DNA from: Taudactylus pleione
Lineage: Eukaryota; Chordata; Amphibia; Anura; Myobatrachidae
Length of the DNA stretch: 64,000 nt
Assembly (NCBI GenBank): GCA_031769625.1
Contig: JAUIMM010000016.1
Coordinates: forward strand, 17,251,001-17,315,000
Direction: 5' to 3'
The translations under genes and the position numbers were made by a program. The notes below the pieces were generated by a model, which was given only the letters and a program-made list of their open reading frames with translations, was not told the origin of the DNA and ran no database searches. This document shows, piece by piece, positions 1 through 10,697 of this stretch. Positions within the stretch are counted from its first letter, which is position 1. Each line of letters begins with the position of its first letter.

Positions 1-239
1 GCGGTCAGGGCTGACCCCTATGTCATTTGTCCCCTGTATTTAGCACTACCAGTACTGGGGCTCCATAGCCCGGGGCTGGTTAGTATTTTTGGGAGACGGC
101 CACGCCATTTATTTTTTTTTGCACTGTTTTTATTTTTAAACACAGAAGCACAGGGGGCGGGGCCTAATGATGCAGTTTTTGATAATCGCGTAATTGGTCC
201 CCACCCACTATTTAAATTTGCATGATTCACTGCATTTTG
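1..239. other. Repeat-derived sequence at left edge, no gene
   Basis: No coding region is recognised. The stretch has the texture of dispersed repeats: a short imperfect inverted repeat around the 'ggggctccatagcccggggct' area near 56-78 and a T-rich tract. A related 'tagcccggggcta' motif occurs near 51.5 kb, which suggests a dispersed family. The left boundary lies outside the window. Confidence 0.4.
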
Positions 240-1013
240 CTGCAAAGAGGTAGTGCATAAAGACACGGATAGTCCAGTACCGCCCCCATCACTGCCCACC
301 TGCATCTCCTAAGTTTTCCCGGAGATGAAATTATTAAAGTTAGCAAGTATGCTGTAACACTGTAATCCCCTTCTACTCAGTCCTAAGACCCAATATAAAA
401 ATGAAGTCAATCTGAATACATGCAGTGATGGTAGCAGAATACATGGACGTTGAGCGGTGGTGATACAGAGTCTTTACGTGTACTCAGCACGTCCTTACTA
501 TCCGGAGGATGGCAGAGGAAGATGTGCAATAATGACTAAGGGCGAGATGTACTAAGCATCGCATTCGTGATTCGGGACACCCCACCTCTCTTTAGTTGAT
601 TACCGCAGTATGTATCTAGATTATCGGAAAGGATAGCTCTCCCGATAAGAGCTGTCCATTGTGATAACCCCAGACAGAGGAACTTCTGCGTTTAACACCC
701 AGAAGTCCCTCTGGTGTCCTTTGGAGCATGCGCAGAAGGCCGCAGGCCGCGGGGGGTGATGGTGGGGATCCGATTGGATCCCTCTCAGGGTGAGCATCCT
801 GGAAAGAAGCACATAGGCTTATATTAGGTAATGCCACCTGAAGATGGCGTTACCCACCGGGACGATGCATTCTTTTGCTTTGTACATATGGGGTATGCAA
901 TAAATCTGATTGTGTTGCATAAGTGTTAAAAATTGCTGTCAGCAATGCCGCATATCACTGCAATAAGGTTTTCATGGGTATGTATGAACTGTGCAACCCC
1001 CAGAGGTGGGAGT
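240..1013 (+). repeat. Long duplicated block, left copy (partner near 59.2-59.99 kb)
   Basis: About 770 bp match 59212-59987 in the same orientation, with scattered substitutions and small indels (roughly 85-90% by eye). The shared order is a 'cggatagtcc' segment, a 'gcaagtatgctgtaacactgta' segment, a unique-looking stretch, a MITE in the identical place, and the phrase 'cccccagaggtgggagt', after which the copies diverge. A MITE at the same internal site in both copies argues for duplication of a block rather than independent insertions. Confidence 0.75.
540..893. mobile_element. MITE with GATGTAC-type imperfect TIRs
   Basis: The left end reads gggcgagatgtactaagc; the reverse complement of the right end reads ccccatatgtacaaagc, continuing into matching 'gcattc' on both sides. 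Inside is the near-palindrome ggatagctctcccgataag/agctgtcc. No coding capacity. It lies within the duplicated block and recurs at 59519-59859. Superfamily not assigned. Confidence 0.55.
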
Positions 1014-1072
1014 ATCAGCAATGCAGATCTGTATGACACTATATAATATCTGTGTTTTTAGTTCTTCTTATG

Positions 1073-1383
1073 CGGGCCATACACGGTACAATAGACACTG
1101 TGCGGCGCAACGTGGGATCCGACATCTGACATATCAGGCAGTCCCCACACATGGTGCAATTGGGTGGCCGACCGCCCGATATGCCGGCTCCAACCTCCCA
1201 CACTGGCATAGCACTGCATAGGATTGCACATCGCATTACCTAATCGACTGAAGATCAGGGGGTGCGATGTATGACCACATGGATGGGTGCTTGGCCTGAC
1301 ATCAGGCCCATACACGGTGCAATATAGCAGCCAAATCACACCAATCCGTCGGATTGGCTGCTTTATGGCACCGTGTATGGGCC
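1073..1383. mobile_element. MITE with CCATACACGG TIRs
   Basis: The left end is gggccatacacggtacaat and the right end is ggcaccgtgtatgggcc, an inverted match of about 17 bp. A second internal copy of the end motif (cccatacacggtgcaat) lies near 1308, so the right part may be a nested or duplicated end. No target-site duplication is clear. Short open frames here are by-products. Confidence 0.55.
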
Positions 1384-1663
1384 GCTTTAGTCTTCATTTC
1401 CCATTAAGACAAATCTCTTCTCATAGACACTGAACACCCTATGAATGAATGGATTAATGGACATTGTGTGTGGGGAGACGCTCAATTATCACCAGTAGTA
1501 GAGCCCCTGTGAATTCATTTAATGCCCACATAGGAGACAGCTGACATTCAGACAGACATCAATTTAAGGTTCCCTAATCTGCAGCTGGTTCCTGACCGAT
1601 GCCTGATCTGCCAGTTACTGTGTGACAGCAGCTTATCAGCACCTCCAGCTGCTCCTCACTCCT
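1384..1663. other. No gene or repeat recognised
   Basis: Unremarkable mixed-composition sequence with no long frame, tandem repeat or TIR pair that I could see. Confidence 0.4.
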
Positions 1664-1750
1664 TAAGTAGAACCTGATTGGTTGCTATGGGCAACATCAC
1701 TTCTAAACTCACTTCTAAAAACTCTCACTTTAGTAAATTTACCCCTAAGA
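1664..1750. mobile_element. Truncated MITE, 'tttactaaagtgagag' family
   Basis: The segment carries gattggttgctatgggcaac, then a copy of 'cacttctaaaaactctcactttagtaaat', and ends in 'taccccta'. The complete 143-bp version of this family is at 29892-30034. Only the right portion is clear here, so this is a truncated copy. Confidence 0.55.
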
Positions 1751-1913
1751 CAGCCTTGTCTCCATATCTGCACCAGCTGCGGGCCACCCACTATAATCGG
1801 AGCTGCCAGGCCACTGCCTGTTTAGCTGTCAGTGATTACACGTCAAGTGACTTTCATACTACCTGACGTGGAAGCACTGACAGCTGAACGGGCAGGGTCC
1901 GGGCAGTGTGCCG

Positions 1914-2191
1914 CAGGGCCGTAGCTAGGGTAGTGCGGCCGGTGCCATCACACAGGGCACCGCAGGTCAGGTGGCACTGTTTGGGCCTGTCAAATTTCTG
2001 TTTATTATCATTATCACTTATAACTTTCTCTTATTTCATCCCCAGCATCTCCTGGCCTCCCCTATCTCTTCCCTGGCCCTTCAACTTGCGGCAATTCCTT
2101 TTTTTGGGGTGCATCATGTCCCTTTGAAAAATGAGGGGGGCGGCAGTGCTCTTTCTGGCACAGGGCACCAAAAAGTCTAGTTACAGCTCTG
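1914..2191. mobile_element. hAT-type MITE with 8-bp TSD
   Basis: The ends are cagggccgtagctag and, inverted, cagagctgtaactag. The element is flanked by a perfect 8-bp direct repeat GTGTGCCG at 1906-1913 and 2192-2199. An 8-bp duplication with CAG-starting ends is the hAT hallmark. Partial relatives lie near 28.97 kb, 37.94 kb and 59.99 kb. The 278 bp hold no transposase. Confidence 0.85.
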
Positions 2192-2199
2192 GTGTGCCG

Positions 2200-2514
2200 T
2201 AATTACAGTCCTCAAAGAGGGAGCATGGAAGAGGCAGTATGTGTGTGTAAGTATGGTATGTGTATGTATGTATGCTCTGTGTATTTATAAGTATGCTGTG
2301 TGTATGCTACAGTATGTGTATGTGTGCTACAGTACAGCAATGTTTAAAACACCCGTCCCATCCATACAGCCCCCCAAAATACCTGACCTAGGACTTTAAA
2401 TCCATTTTCCTTAGTTGTTGTATGCAAGTGAATGTTTTGTTTGTTTTTTCGTTCTTTGTCCACTACCTACTAACATTTGAATAATTCAATTCAATATAAA
2501 TAAATACATTTTAG
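2200..2514. other. GTAT/GTGT-rich simple sequence, no gene
   Basis: From about 2235 to 2335 the sequence is an irregular gtatgtgtatgtatg-type microsatellite. The rest is T-rich and grades into the minisatellite that follows. No coding signal. Confidence 0.6.
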
Positions 2515-3925
2515 ATGGTACAAGTTGTTTTTATAACTGTTTTCTTTAAAATTACAGATGGTGGTTTTTCTTTCTTTCAAATTTATTAAAGATGGTGTTT
2601 TCTTTTTTTCAGATTTATTAAAAATTGTGTTTTTCTTTCTTTCAAATTTATTAAAGATTGTGGTTTTCTTTCTTTGAAATTATTAAAGATTGTGTTTTTT
2701 TGTTCTTTCAAATATATTAAAGATGGTGGTTTTTCTTTCTTTCAAATTTATTAAAGATGGTGGTTTTTCTTTCTTTCAAATTTTTTAAAGATGGTGTTTT
2801 TTCTTTCTTTAAGATTTATTAAAGATGGTGGTTTTCCCTTCTTTCAAATTTATTAAAGATGGTGTTTTTTCTTTCTTTCTTTCAAATGTATTAAAGATGG
2901 TGATTTTTTGTTATTTCAAATATATTAAAGATGGTGGTTTTTCTTTCTTTCAAATGCATTAAAGATGGTGTTTTTTCTTTTCTCTAAATGTATTAAAGAT
3001 GGTGGTTTTTCTTTCTTTCATTCAGATTATTAAAGATGGTGGGTTTTTTTTCTTTCATTCAGATTATTAAAGATGGTGGTTTTTCTTTCTTTCATTCAGA
3101 TTATTAAAGATAGTGGCTTTTCTTTATCTCAAATGTATTAAAGATGTTTTTTCTTTCTTTCAAATGTATTAAAGATGGTGGCTTTTCTTTCTTTCAAATG
3201 TATTAAAGTTGGTGTTTTCTCTTTTTTCAAATGTATTAAAGTTGGTGTTTTTTCTTTTTTCAAATGTATTAAAGATGGTGGATTTTCTTTCTTTCAAATA
3301 TATTACAGATGGTGTTTTTTCTTTTTTTTTTAAATGTATTAAAGATGTTGTTTTTCTTTTTTCAAATGTATTAAAGATGGAGGTTTTTCTTTCTTTCAAA
3401 TATATTACAGATGGTGTTTTTTCTTTTTTTTTTAAATGTATTAAAGATGTTGTTTTTCTTTTTTCAAATGTATTAAAGATGGTGGTTTTTTTTTCTTTCA
3501 TTCAGATTATTAAAGATGGTGGTTTTTCTTTCTTTCATTCAGATTATTAAAGATGGTGGGTTTTTTTTCTTTCATTCAGATTATTAAAGATGGTGGTTTT
3601 TCTTTCTTTCATTCAGATTATTAAAGATAGTGGCTTTTCTTTACCTCAAATGTATTAAAGATGTTTTTTCTTTCTTTCAAATGTATTAAAGATGGTGTCT
3701 TTTCTTTCTTTCAAATGTATTAAAGATGGTGTTTTTTCTTTTTTTCAAATGTATTAAAGATGGTGTTTTTTCATTTTTCAAATGTATTAAAGATGGTGGA
3801 TTTTCTTTCTTTCAAATATATTACAGATGGTGTTTTTTCTTTTTTTTTTAAATGTATTAAAGATGTTGTTTTTCTTTTTTCAAATGTATTAAAGATGGAG
3901 GTTTTTCTTTCTTTTAAATTTACAC
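2515..3925. repeat. 32-33-bp T-rich minisatellite, about 1.4 kb
   Basis: More than 40 variants of a unit like 'aaagatggtggtttttc' plus 'tttctttcaaatgtatt' run head to tail. Variant units with 'ttcattcagattatt' and 'atattacag' recur in the same order about 517-528 bp apart (compare 3111 with 3628, and 3268 with 3796), so a higher-order duplication is present. Open frames of about 110 residues on both strands arise from the repetition and are not genes. Confidence 0.9.
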
Positions 3926-4237
3926 CTGAAGTGACAGAATATAAATTAAGACAACTTAGCAGTCTTCCAAATGTCTTTACAGCTCATCACATTTCTTTAA
4001 CTTGGACAATAATGAGAACATTAAAACCTTGGACTTCTTTGAAATGTAATTTCAAATTATGCTGGAAAATTGTACATTTCTCAAACTTTTTCTATAAAAT
4101 TAAATGGTAGTGTATAACAGCAGATGAGAAGATGGGAGGAATGACACATGGGAGAGTGCAAAAACATGGACACTATCATGCCAGTTTGGCTCAAACTGAC
4201 AAATCGTCCAATATATTGTCTATTGTGTACCCAGCTT
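3926..4237. other. No gene recognised
   Basis: AT-rich sequence following the minisatellite. An open frame entering from the array runs to about 4110 but has no recognisable protein character. Confidence 0.45.
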
Positions 4238-4420
4238 GACTAACCTACATCCTCAAGGCACACTAACAGTTCAGGTTTAGGATAGTCATGCTTTTGAGCA
4301 CAGGTGGCTTAATTAGTACCTCAATTATTGATTTATCTATCTGCGCTTATGCATGGATATCCTTAGAACCTGGACTGTTAGTGTACCATGAGGATCAAGT
4401 TTGGGAAACACTGCTTTAAC
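4238..4420. repeat. Foldback dispersed repeat, uninterrupted copy
   Basis: The left arm reads cctacatcctcaaggcacac then 'taacagttcaggttt'; the right arm inverts it as 'aacctggactgttagtgta' then 'ccatgaggat'. The same element occurs at about 29745-30075, where a 143-bp MITE interrupts 'actgtta/gtgtgcc'. This copy therefore serves as the empty site. Confidence 0.7.
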
Positions 4421-4590
4421 TACAACAATAAAAATATGTCATATATGGTGGGTGGGTGATGGATAGAAGCCCATTTTGCCACCTCACAAATGTGAAAATT
4501 TGCAAAGCCCCTGACTATAGGTGTAATTTTCCCAAAGATTTGTGCAGAATCGGTACCACATGGCCGGCGGTTCGATTCCCGGCATCGGCA
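4421..4590. other. No gene recognised; GC-rich lead-in to tandem duplication
   Basis: A short frame of 66 codons spans 4456-4656 without recognisable features. A ggttcgattcc motif at 4569-4579 resembles a tRNA B box, but no A box is seen upstream. Confidence 0.4.
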
Positions 4591-5140
4591 TGCCGACAGA
4601 AGCAGAGTTCCCGGCAGCGAAAGCCCGACAGCGCTGGAAATCCCGATCGTCCATAAGGTAAGTATAAACTAACCTAACCCCCTAACCCTCCTTAGGGGTG
4701 CCTAACCCTAACCTCCCCCCCAAGTGCCTAACCCTAATCCCCCCTCTAAGTGCCTAAACCTAAGTCCCCCGAGGGGGGGTGCCTAACCCTATGTCCCCCC
4801 TGGTGGGTGCCTAACCCTCCCTCCCCCTAGCCTAACCCTCCCAGGGGGTGCCTAACCCTCAGTCCCCCCCAGGTGCCCTAAACCTAACCCACCCACCCCG
4901 GCGGCTGTCCGCTCCCCCCATAGGCATAGAAGACTGTTGTGTCTGCTACTTAGCAGCTGAGAGCAGTCTCCCAGTGCAGCCCAACACACAGCAGCATGTG
5001 ATGGGCTGATGTGATGTAAGAGTCTGGGCCCCCGCCAGGCCCTTCCAGCAAGCTCGGGCCCGGTAATTAGTACTCGCTCCCGCCCTTCTCGGCTCCCCTG
5101 GGAATAAGTCCCATTTTGTATTTTCTACATGTATACGGGA
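4591..5140 (+). repeat. 550-bp tandem duplication, unit 1
   Basis: This unit begins tgccgacagaagcagagttc and ends ctacatgtatacggga. It is followed directly by a second copy of equal length with only about four visible substitutions. The first half is rich in 'cctaaccct' runs separated by C/G-rich spacers; the second half is 'ggctgtccgctcccc' onward. Such low divergence points to a recent event. Confidence 0.9.
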
Positions 5141-5690
5141 TGCCGACAGAAGCAGAGTTCCCGGCAGCAAAAGCCCGACAGCGCTGGAAATCCCGATCGT
5201 CCATAAGGTAAGTATAAACTAACCTAACCCCCTAACCATCCTTAGGGGTGCCTAACCCTAACCTCCCCCCCAAGTGCCTAACCCTAATCCCCCCTCTAAG
5301 TGCCTAAACCTAAGTCCCCCGAGGGGGGGTGCCTAACCCTATGTCCCCCCTGGTGGGTGCCTAACCCTCCCTCCCCCTAGCCTAACCCTCCCAGGGGGTG
5401 CCTAACCCTCAGTCCCCCCCAGGTGCCCTAAACCTAACCCACCCACCCCGGCGGCTGTCCGCTCCCCCCATAGGCATAGAAGACTGTTGTGTCTGCTACT
5501 TAGCAGCTGAGAGCAGTCTCCCAGTGCAGCCCAACACACAGCAGCATGTGATGGGCTGATGTGATGTAAGAGTCTGGGCCCCCGCCAGGCCCATCCAGCA
5601 AGCTCGGGCCTGGTAATTAGTACTCGCTCCCGCCCTTCTCGGCTCCCCTGGGAATAAGTCCCATTTTGTATTTTCTACATGTATACGGGA
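5141..5690 (+). repeat. 550-bp tandem duplication, unit 2
   Basis: Direct repeat of 4591-5140. Visible differences include gcgaaagc/gcaaaagc, ccctcctt/ccatcctt, cccttcc/cccatcc and gggcccgg/gggcctgg. A frame on the minus strand at 4946-5170 spans the junction and is judged spurious. Confidence 0.9.
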
Positions 5691-6041
5691 TGTCTGTCAT
5701 TGAAATGTACAGTATGTATTTGAATATTTTGTATTAAAGAAATATATACTATCTAATGTCAAAAGTAAGTAATTGAGGAGTGTTCTAAGTACTTTCTTGT
5801 TTTACTGATAAACTTTGGGGACACAGACGTCATGGCCAACCTGCCAGCGTTCTCCCAATTATATGACTTTTGTATATTCCATAATTAGTATATGCTAAGC
5901 TGCACACACACACACACACACACTTTTGCTCTTTCTCTTCCTATAGACTCTACAAATTGGTACTTTGCAAGAATGAACCCTATTACATTTCCCTCAATAC
6001 TGTAATATATAATGGATTATAAAGTATAATTAATTACTTAC
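5691..6041. other. AT-rich spacer with (CA)n near 5903-5921
   Basis: A short (CA)n microsatellite is present. No gene or transposon end is seen before the exon-like segment. Confidence 0.5.
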
Positions 6042-6101
6042 TTTGCCGGCCAGCAGCAGCATGAGGACCATAGCCACCTTAAAAATTTGTAAGGCTTCTT
6101 T
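6042..6101 (-). CDS. Possible isolated exon encoding a hydrophobic, signal-like segment
   Basis: On the minus strand a strong acceptor (long T run then gcag, just above 6101) and a consensus donor (gtaagtaatt, from 6041 downward) bracket exactly 60 nt. One frame is open throughout and encodes about 20 residues ending MVLMLLLAGK, which resembles the core of a signal peptide or membrane segment. No neighbouring exons were identified, so this could be a host-gene exon, a decayed gene or chance. The family is not recognised. Confidence 0.3.
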
Positions 6102-6385
6102 CTGCAAAAAAAAACCCCAACAACATATGTTAGTGCATGGGGAAGGGTTTTGGTTCTACGCAGATATTAAAGTTTATTTTCTATAGAACAGCAGCATTTC
6201 CCTTTGTGTGTAAGTTATTGTGTATGTGTTTCACATATATATAGTTGATGAAGTTAATAAAGGGGACCCAGATGTGCTTGGCAGAAACTACTGTTCTGCC
6301 TGTTTTATAATATAGAGAACCTGGAATAGGAACGTTGTTGTGATCAGATAAATCCAGCAGTGTAGCCTATGGGGAGGTGATGGAT
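6102..6385. other. No gene recognised
   Basis: Mixed sequence with no long frame or repeat structure visible. Confidence 0.4.
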
Positions 6386-6450
6386 GTACATAGGGGGCAT
6401 GTGCAAAGGCTTGTGGGGCATGTGTGGAGGACTAAGTGGCATGTGGGGGA
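6386..6450 (+). repeat. Left part of a 51-bp GT/GA-rich minisatellite
   Basis: Degenerate units with 'gtggaggactaagtggcatgtggggga' end at the TA where the Tc1 element begins and resume at 8544. The array was split by that insertion. Confidence 0.75.
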
Positions 6451-6769
6451 TACAGTCAGGTCCATAAATATTGGGACATTGACAGAATTTTCTTATTTTG
6501 ACCTCTATTCACCACCACAATGGCTTTGAAATGAAACAAACGTGCTTTAACTGCAGACTTTCAGATTTAATTTGAGGGTAATTACATCCAAATCAGGTGA
6601 ACGGTGTAGGAATTACAATGGTTTCTATAAGTGCCTTCCACTTTTTAAGGGGGCAAAAGTAATGGGACAAACTAAACAACCCTAAATCTAACTTTCACTT
6701 TTTAATACGTTGTTGCAAATCCTTTGCAGGCAATTACAGCCTGAAGTCTGGAACGCATAGACATCATTA

Positions 6770-7580
6770 AAAGACCAAAGAAGAAAGAAGACTTTTTGTT
6801 GGGGGCACTCATTTAGAAATAAAGATGGTTAAAATATAACTTTTAATATAGTATTACTAAAATAGGGTAAATTATACAAACGGACATACATACATACAAC
6901 ATATACCTAATATTTAACCCTTATGGTTAAGGGAGCCAGCTCATATAGGGAAAAAAATTGCCCTCTTATAGATTCAAAAAGCTTAATTAAGCGACATGAA
7001 AATAGAGTAATCCCTCTGTGCTATTAAATAACGCGTCACTGAGATAGCAATCATTTTGTCTGACAAGAATAATACCACACCACAAGCAGCAGCAAGTGAT
7101 AAATGTCACTCACGGTTCAGTAATACATATCAGGAGATGTAATACGTCTAAACAACAGATTGTAACTATCTCAAATCAAGCTCCGATCACAGAGTATACG
7201 TGCATATAATTGAGATATACATACACACACAGCTGTGCATCACATATACAATGAGTCGCTATTCCTGACATGTGAATAGTTGTTAGGAAAAATTCCTGCG
7301 CACACGGCTGCAGCAAGTTCTACCACTGTCACAGAACATGAGCAGTTTCAATCAAATGTACAGGAGAACATAACAATTGGAATAAGAACAAGAACATGGC
7401 TGTATGAAATCATATATATACAGAGTCATAAAAAATGAGGCAGGTCACTGTGGTAGTTAAACTGATAAATTATAACCAGATCACACCACTGCTGTGGGTT
7501 ATAACTACTCCTTCCAATAATTATTGGAAGTGGTAGAACTTGCTGCAGCCGTGTGCGCAGGAATTTTTCCTAACAACTTT
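6770..7580. repeat. Foreign sequence replacing the Tc1 C-terminal coding region
   Basis: Tc1 homology stops near 6768 ('gcatagacatc') and resumes near 7582. Between them is AT-rich sequence containing a perfect 48-bp inverted repeat (7279-7326 and 7530-7577) separated by about 200 bp. Its start ('gaagactttttgttgggggcactc') resembles 34020-34060, so it is probably a dispersed repeat. No frame of interest. Confidence 0.6.
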
Positions 7581-7581
7581 T

Positions 7582-8201
7582 CCATTGGCAGCCATACATG
7601 CCCACGCCATGACACTACCACCACCATGCTTCACTGATGAGGTGGTATGTTTTGGATCATGAGCAGTTCCTTTCCTTCTCCATACTCTTCACTTCCCATC
7701 ACTCTGGTACAAGTTGATCTTTGTCTCATCTGTCCATAGGATGTTGTTCCAAAAGTGTAATGGCTTTTTTAGATGTTGTTTGGCAAATTCTAATCTGCTC
7801 TTTCTGTTTTTGTGGCTCACCAATGGTTTACATCTTGTGGTGAACCCTCTATATTTGCTCTTGTGAAGTCTTCTCTTAATTGTTGACTTTGACACATATA
7901 CACCTACCTCCTGGAGAGTGTTCTTGATTTGGCCAACTGTTGTGAAGGGGTTTTGCTTTACCAGGGAAATAATTATTCTGTCAACCACAACAGTTGTTTT
8001 CCGTGGTGTTCCGGGTCTTTTGGTGTTGCTGAGCTCTCCGGTGCGTTCTTTCTTTTTAAGAATGTTCCAAACAGTTGATTTGGCCACACCTAATGTTTTT
8101 GCTATCTCTCTGATGGGTTTGTTTTGATTTTTCAGCCTAATGATGGCTTGCTTCACTGATAGTGACAGCTCTTTGGATCTCATATTGAGAGTCGACAGCA
8201 A
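7582..8201 (-). pseudogene. Tc1-like transposase, truncated
   Basis: The frame from 8201 encodes 170 residues. A paired helix-turn-helix occupies roughly residues 10-50 (with IREIAKTLGVAKSTVWNILK), the linker RPGTPRKT is at 62-69, a second HTH lies around 72-112, and the first catalytic aspartate is D158 in LWTDETK. A stop falls at 7689. The same frame then continues with recognisable family sequence (VWRRKGTAHDP and GGGSVMAWACMAANG) until about 7582, where the foreign segment takes over. The second D and the final acidic residue are missing. A full-length member would have about 340 residues. Not functional. Confidence 0.92.
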
Positions 8202-8543
8202 CTGATTCCAAATGCAAATGTCACACCTAGAATCAACTCCAGACCTTTTACCTGCTTAATTGATAATTAAATAATGAAGGAATAGCCCACACCTGTCCAT
8301 GAAATAGCTTTTGAGTTGATAGTCCCATTACTTTTGGCCCCTTAAAAAGTGGGAGGCACATATAGAAACTGTTGTAATTCCTACACCGTTCACCTGATTT
8401 GGTTGTATTACCCTCAAATTAAATCTGAAAGTCTGCAGTTAAAGCACATCTTGTTTGTTTCATTTCAAAGCCATTGTGGTGGTGAATAGAGGCCAAAATA
8501 TGAAAATTCTGTCAATGTCCCAATATTTATGGACCTGACTGTA

Positions 8544-8695
8544 TGTAGAGGGCTAAGTGGAATGTGTGGAGGTCTGAGTGGCATGTGGGGGATATGTAGA
8601 AGACTAAGTGGAATGTGGGGAGGTCTGAGTGGCATGTGGGGGATATGTAGAAGACTAAGTGGAATGTGGGGAGGTCTGAGTGCTAAGTCAGTGGC
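8544..8695 (+). repeat. 51-bp minisatellite, right part
   Basis: About three units of 'gatatgtagaagactaagtg' plus 'gaatgtggggaggtctgagtggcatgtggg' with 51-bp spacing (ctaag at 8553, 8604 and 8655). It continues the array interrupted by the Tc1 element. Confidence 0.85.
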
Positions 8696-9665
8696 ATGTG
8701 GTAGAATTTTGTGCCACCAATCACAACCTAATGTTTTTAGCTTCCCCTCTGGCCCAGGATTTTTTTAAATTTAAACACAGATATGAAGAACTGGTTTCCT
8801 CTCCCTATCCCAGTTTCTACAGGAGTGAATAATGCTACAGGGTGATATTATTTATAGGAGTGATCAATGGCTACAGGAGTGTGTGGATAATGCCACAGGG
8901 GGATAGCTTTGTCCAAATATACCCACCCTTAATTCATATAAGGTGGCTGCAGTCTGTTTGGGATTGTGAATGGTGTCATATGAAGAATTCTGTGGAAGGT
9001 ATAAAAAGACAGGAGCCTAATAGTGTGGTGTAAATACAATTCAGTGAATTTAATAAAGTGGCAAAGAGAAAATGTAAATGAAGCTCCTCTGTTACAGAGG
9101 AACTATGGGGACCTTTCTTGGATGACAAGAAATATGGAGACAAGAGCAAACAACCAATAGTGTAGTGTTGTACATTAAGCGTTTCAGTCTGCATAGACTG
9201 CATCAGGGGAGATGATGCCTATAATACACACAAGTAAGCATCAGTTTATTATCCTTATAATACAAAATCTAACATATATTACTGCATCTATTCATCACAT
9301 ATGGTACAACAATATTTATTGTTTCCTCTTTTCTGCCAATTTATTGGAGACCATGAAAGGTTCCTACAGGAGATCCAGGACCTACACTTTACTCTATAAT
9401 TATAATTGCTGTGTTTGTGTGTTATGGTGTCTCTATGAAAGAAAACATGCTGCTGAAACAAAATGAACTACGCCTGGTAAAACTCCTTGTATTATTATTA
9501 GTGAGCTAGGACCATTCTGTGTTTAGTTAGTGCAGGATGGCAAGATGACAAAGTCCGGGAATGATGATGTTTGTCCATGCAAGATGACTTTTTGCCTCTG
9601 TCTGAGTTCCGCTTTTTTGGAGGAAAAATCCGAACCCGGCATGCAAACTCGAACCTACCAATTAC
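8696..9665. other. No gene recognised
   Basis: Contains a dispersed-repeat-like phrase near 9175-9205 ('gcgtttcagtctgcatagac') but no protein-coding signal. The short frames here lack family character. Confidence 0.45.
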
Positions 9666-9679
9666 CCGGCCCTGTTACA

Positions 9680-9721
9680 ATATATATATTGTGTGTGTAA
9701 TATATATATTTATATTATATA

Positions 9722-9768
<47 letters not shown>
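9680..9768. repeat. (TA)n microsatellite
   Basis: Long runs of alternating T and A interrupted by 'tgtgtgtaa' and 'tgta'. Similar tracts follow at 9909-9941 and 10285-10325, so three AT arrays lie within 700 bp. Confidence 0.9.
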
Positions 9769-9771
<3 letters not shown>

Positions 9772-9906
9772 TGTGCTGGTCCAGTTTTACTCTGATATGT
9801 TCGCATTTCAAAACGGCATTATATCCAGCTCTCACGTGTTTTGGATAGCCAATAAAATAAATCCAAACTTGCTCTAATTTGGCGATAAGAATAAAACTGT
9901 ACCCAC

Positions 9907-9941
<35 letters not shown>

Positions 9942-9944
<3 letters not shown>

Positions 9945-10204
9945 CCTCAATGATGCGGCACTCCAAGCGTTGTTCAATGATAAGTAACATTAAGTCGAAT
10001 GAGCATTTATTTAATATGGCAACTCAGCGTTTGCAAAACATGGGGTCATGCTTTCCAATAGTAGGGCAATTCTTAATTCTAAGACCCCTTGGGATCTTTT
10101 TGACCCTATAGTAATCACTAAGGGTTAACCCATGGTAGAAATAATCTACTTCACGTTTTTTTAAGCTTTAAAACCTCGCTTGGAGTGCCGCATCATTGAG
10201 GATC
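9942..10204. mobile_element. MITE with perfect 28-bp TIRs
   Basis: The left end gatcctcaatgatgcggcac continues to 'tccaagcg' at 9969; the right end is its exact inverse at 10177-10204. The element is 263 bp with no coding capacity and abuts an AT microsatellite, so a TSD cannot be judged. Superfamily not assigned. Confidence 0.8.
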
Positions 10205-10282
10205 TTATGCACATTTCGTTACCCATGCAGGCAACCAGCTAAGTAACTTACTTATACAGAGAGTGCCGGATCCTATGCTACG

Positions 10283-10330
<48 letters not shown>

Positions 10331-10697
10331 CACTATGAATACTGGTATATCTTAATGTTTATTGAATCTGTTGTCCACTAATTTGGTTTTAAATGAATAG
10401 TGATTGATTCCCAATAGTGCTATTCTCTCAAATATATATAGCTGCTGTTATTATAGCTGCTGTTATTAAGCGCCTTATTGGTCTTTTCTTCATAGTACAT
10501 GTATAGCACTCTGTGTAGATAGACAGATAGCTAATGTGTTTTTATCTGTTGGGAGATTTTGGGGTGACAAGCAGGGGAATGGGATATTTGTACAGCCTTT
10601 TTGATAGAAGGTTGGATGGAGGTGTAATGATTACTGTGACTAGAGTCCTACAGTACAAGATGTTATTCAACAATATAATACTTTACAATGATATACA
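10205..10697. other. AT microsatellite and unassigned sequence
   Basis: A (TA)n tract lies at about 10285-10325. Nothing else recognised. Confidence 0.5.

Larger units (their letters stand above)
6453..8541 (-). mobile_element. Tc1-like transposon with about 210-bp TIRs
   Basis: The element begins cagtcaggtccataaatatt and ends with its inverse. The arms match over about 210 bp, including a tail with 'caggtgaacggtgtaggaatt'. The flanks are TA (6451-6452 and 8542-8543), the Tc1/mariner target. It holds a minus-strand transposase gene that has a stop and has lost its C-terminal half, replaced by about 810 bp of unrelated sequence (about 6770-7580). It is non-autonomous now, but both ends look intact. 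Confidence 0.92.

Noticed and set aside
3169..3550. Overlapping 110-codon frames on both strands in the T-rich array
   Set aside because: Repeat-driven. Both strands are open at once and the frames repeat the unit.
4569..4579. tRNA B-box-like ggttcgattcc, possible tRNA or SINE
   Set aside because: No A box at the right distance and no cloverleaf can be drawn; it lies next to a GC-rich repeat with many similar words.
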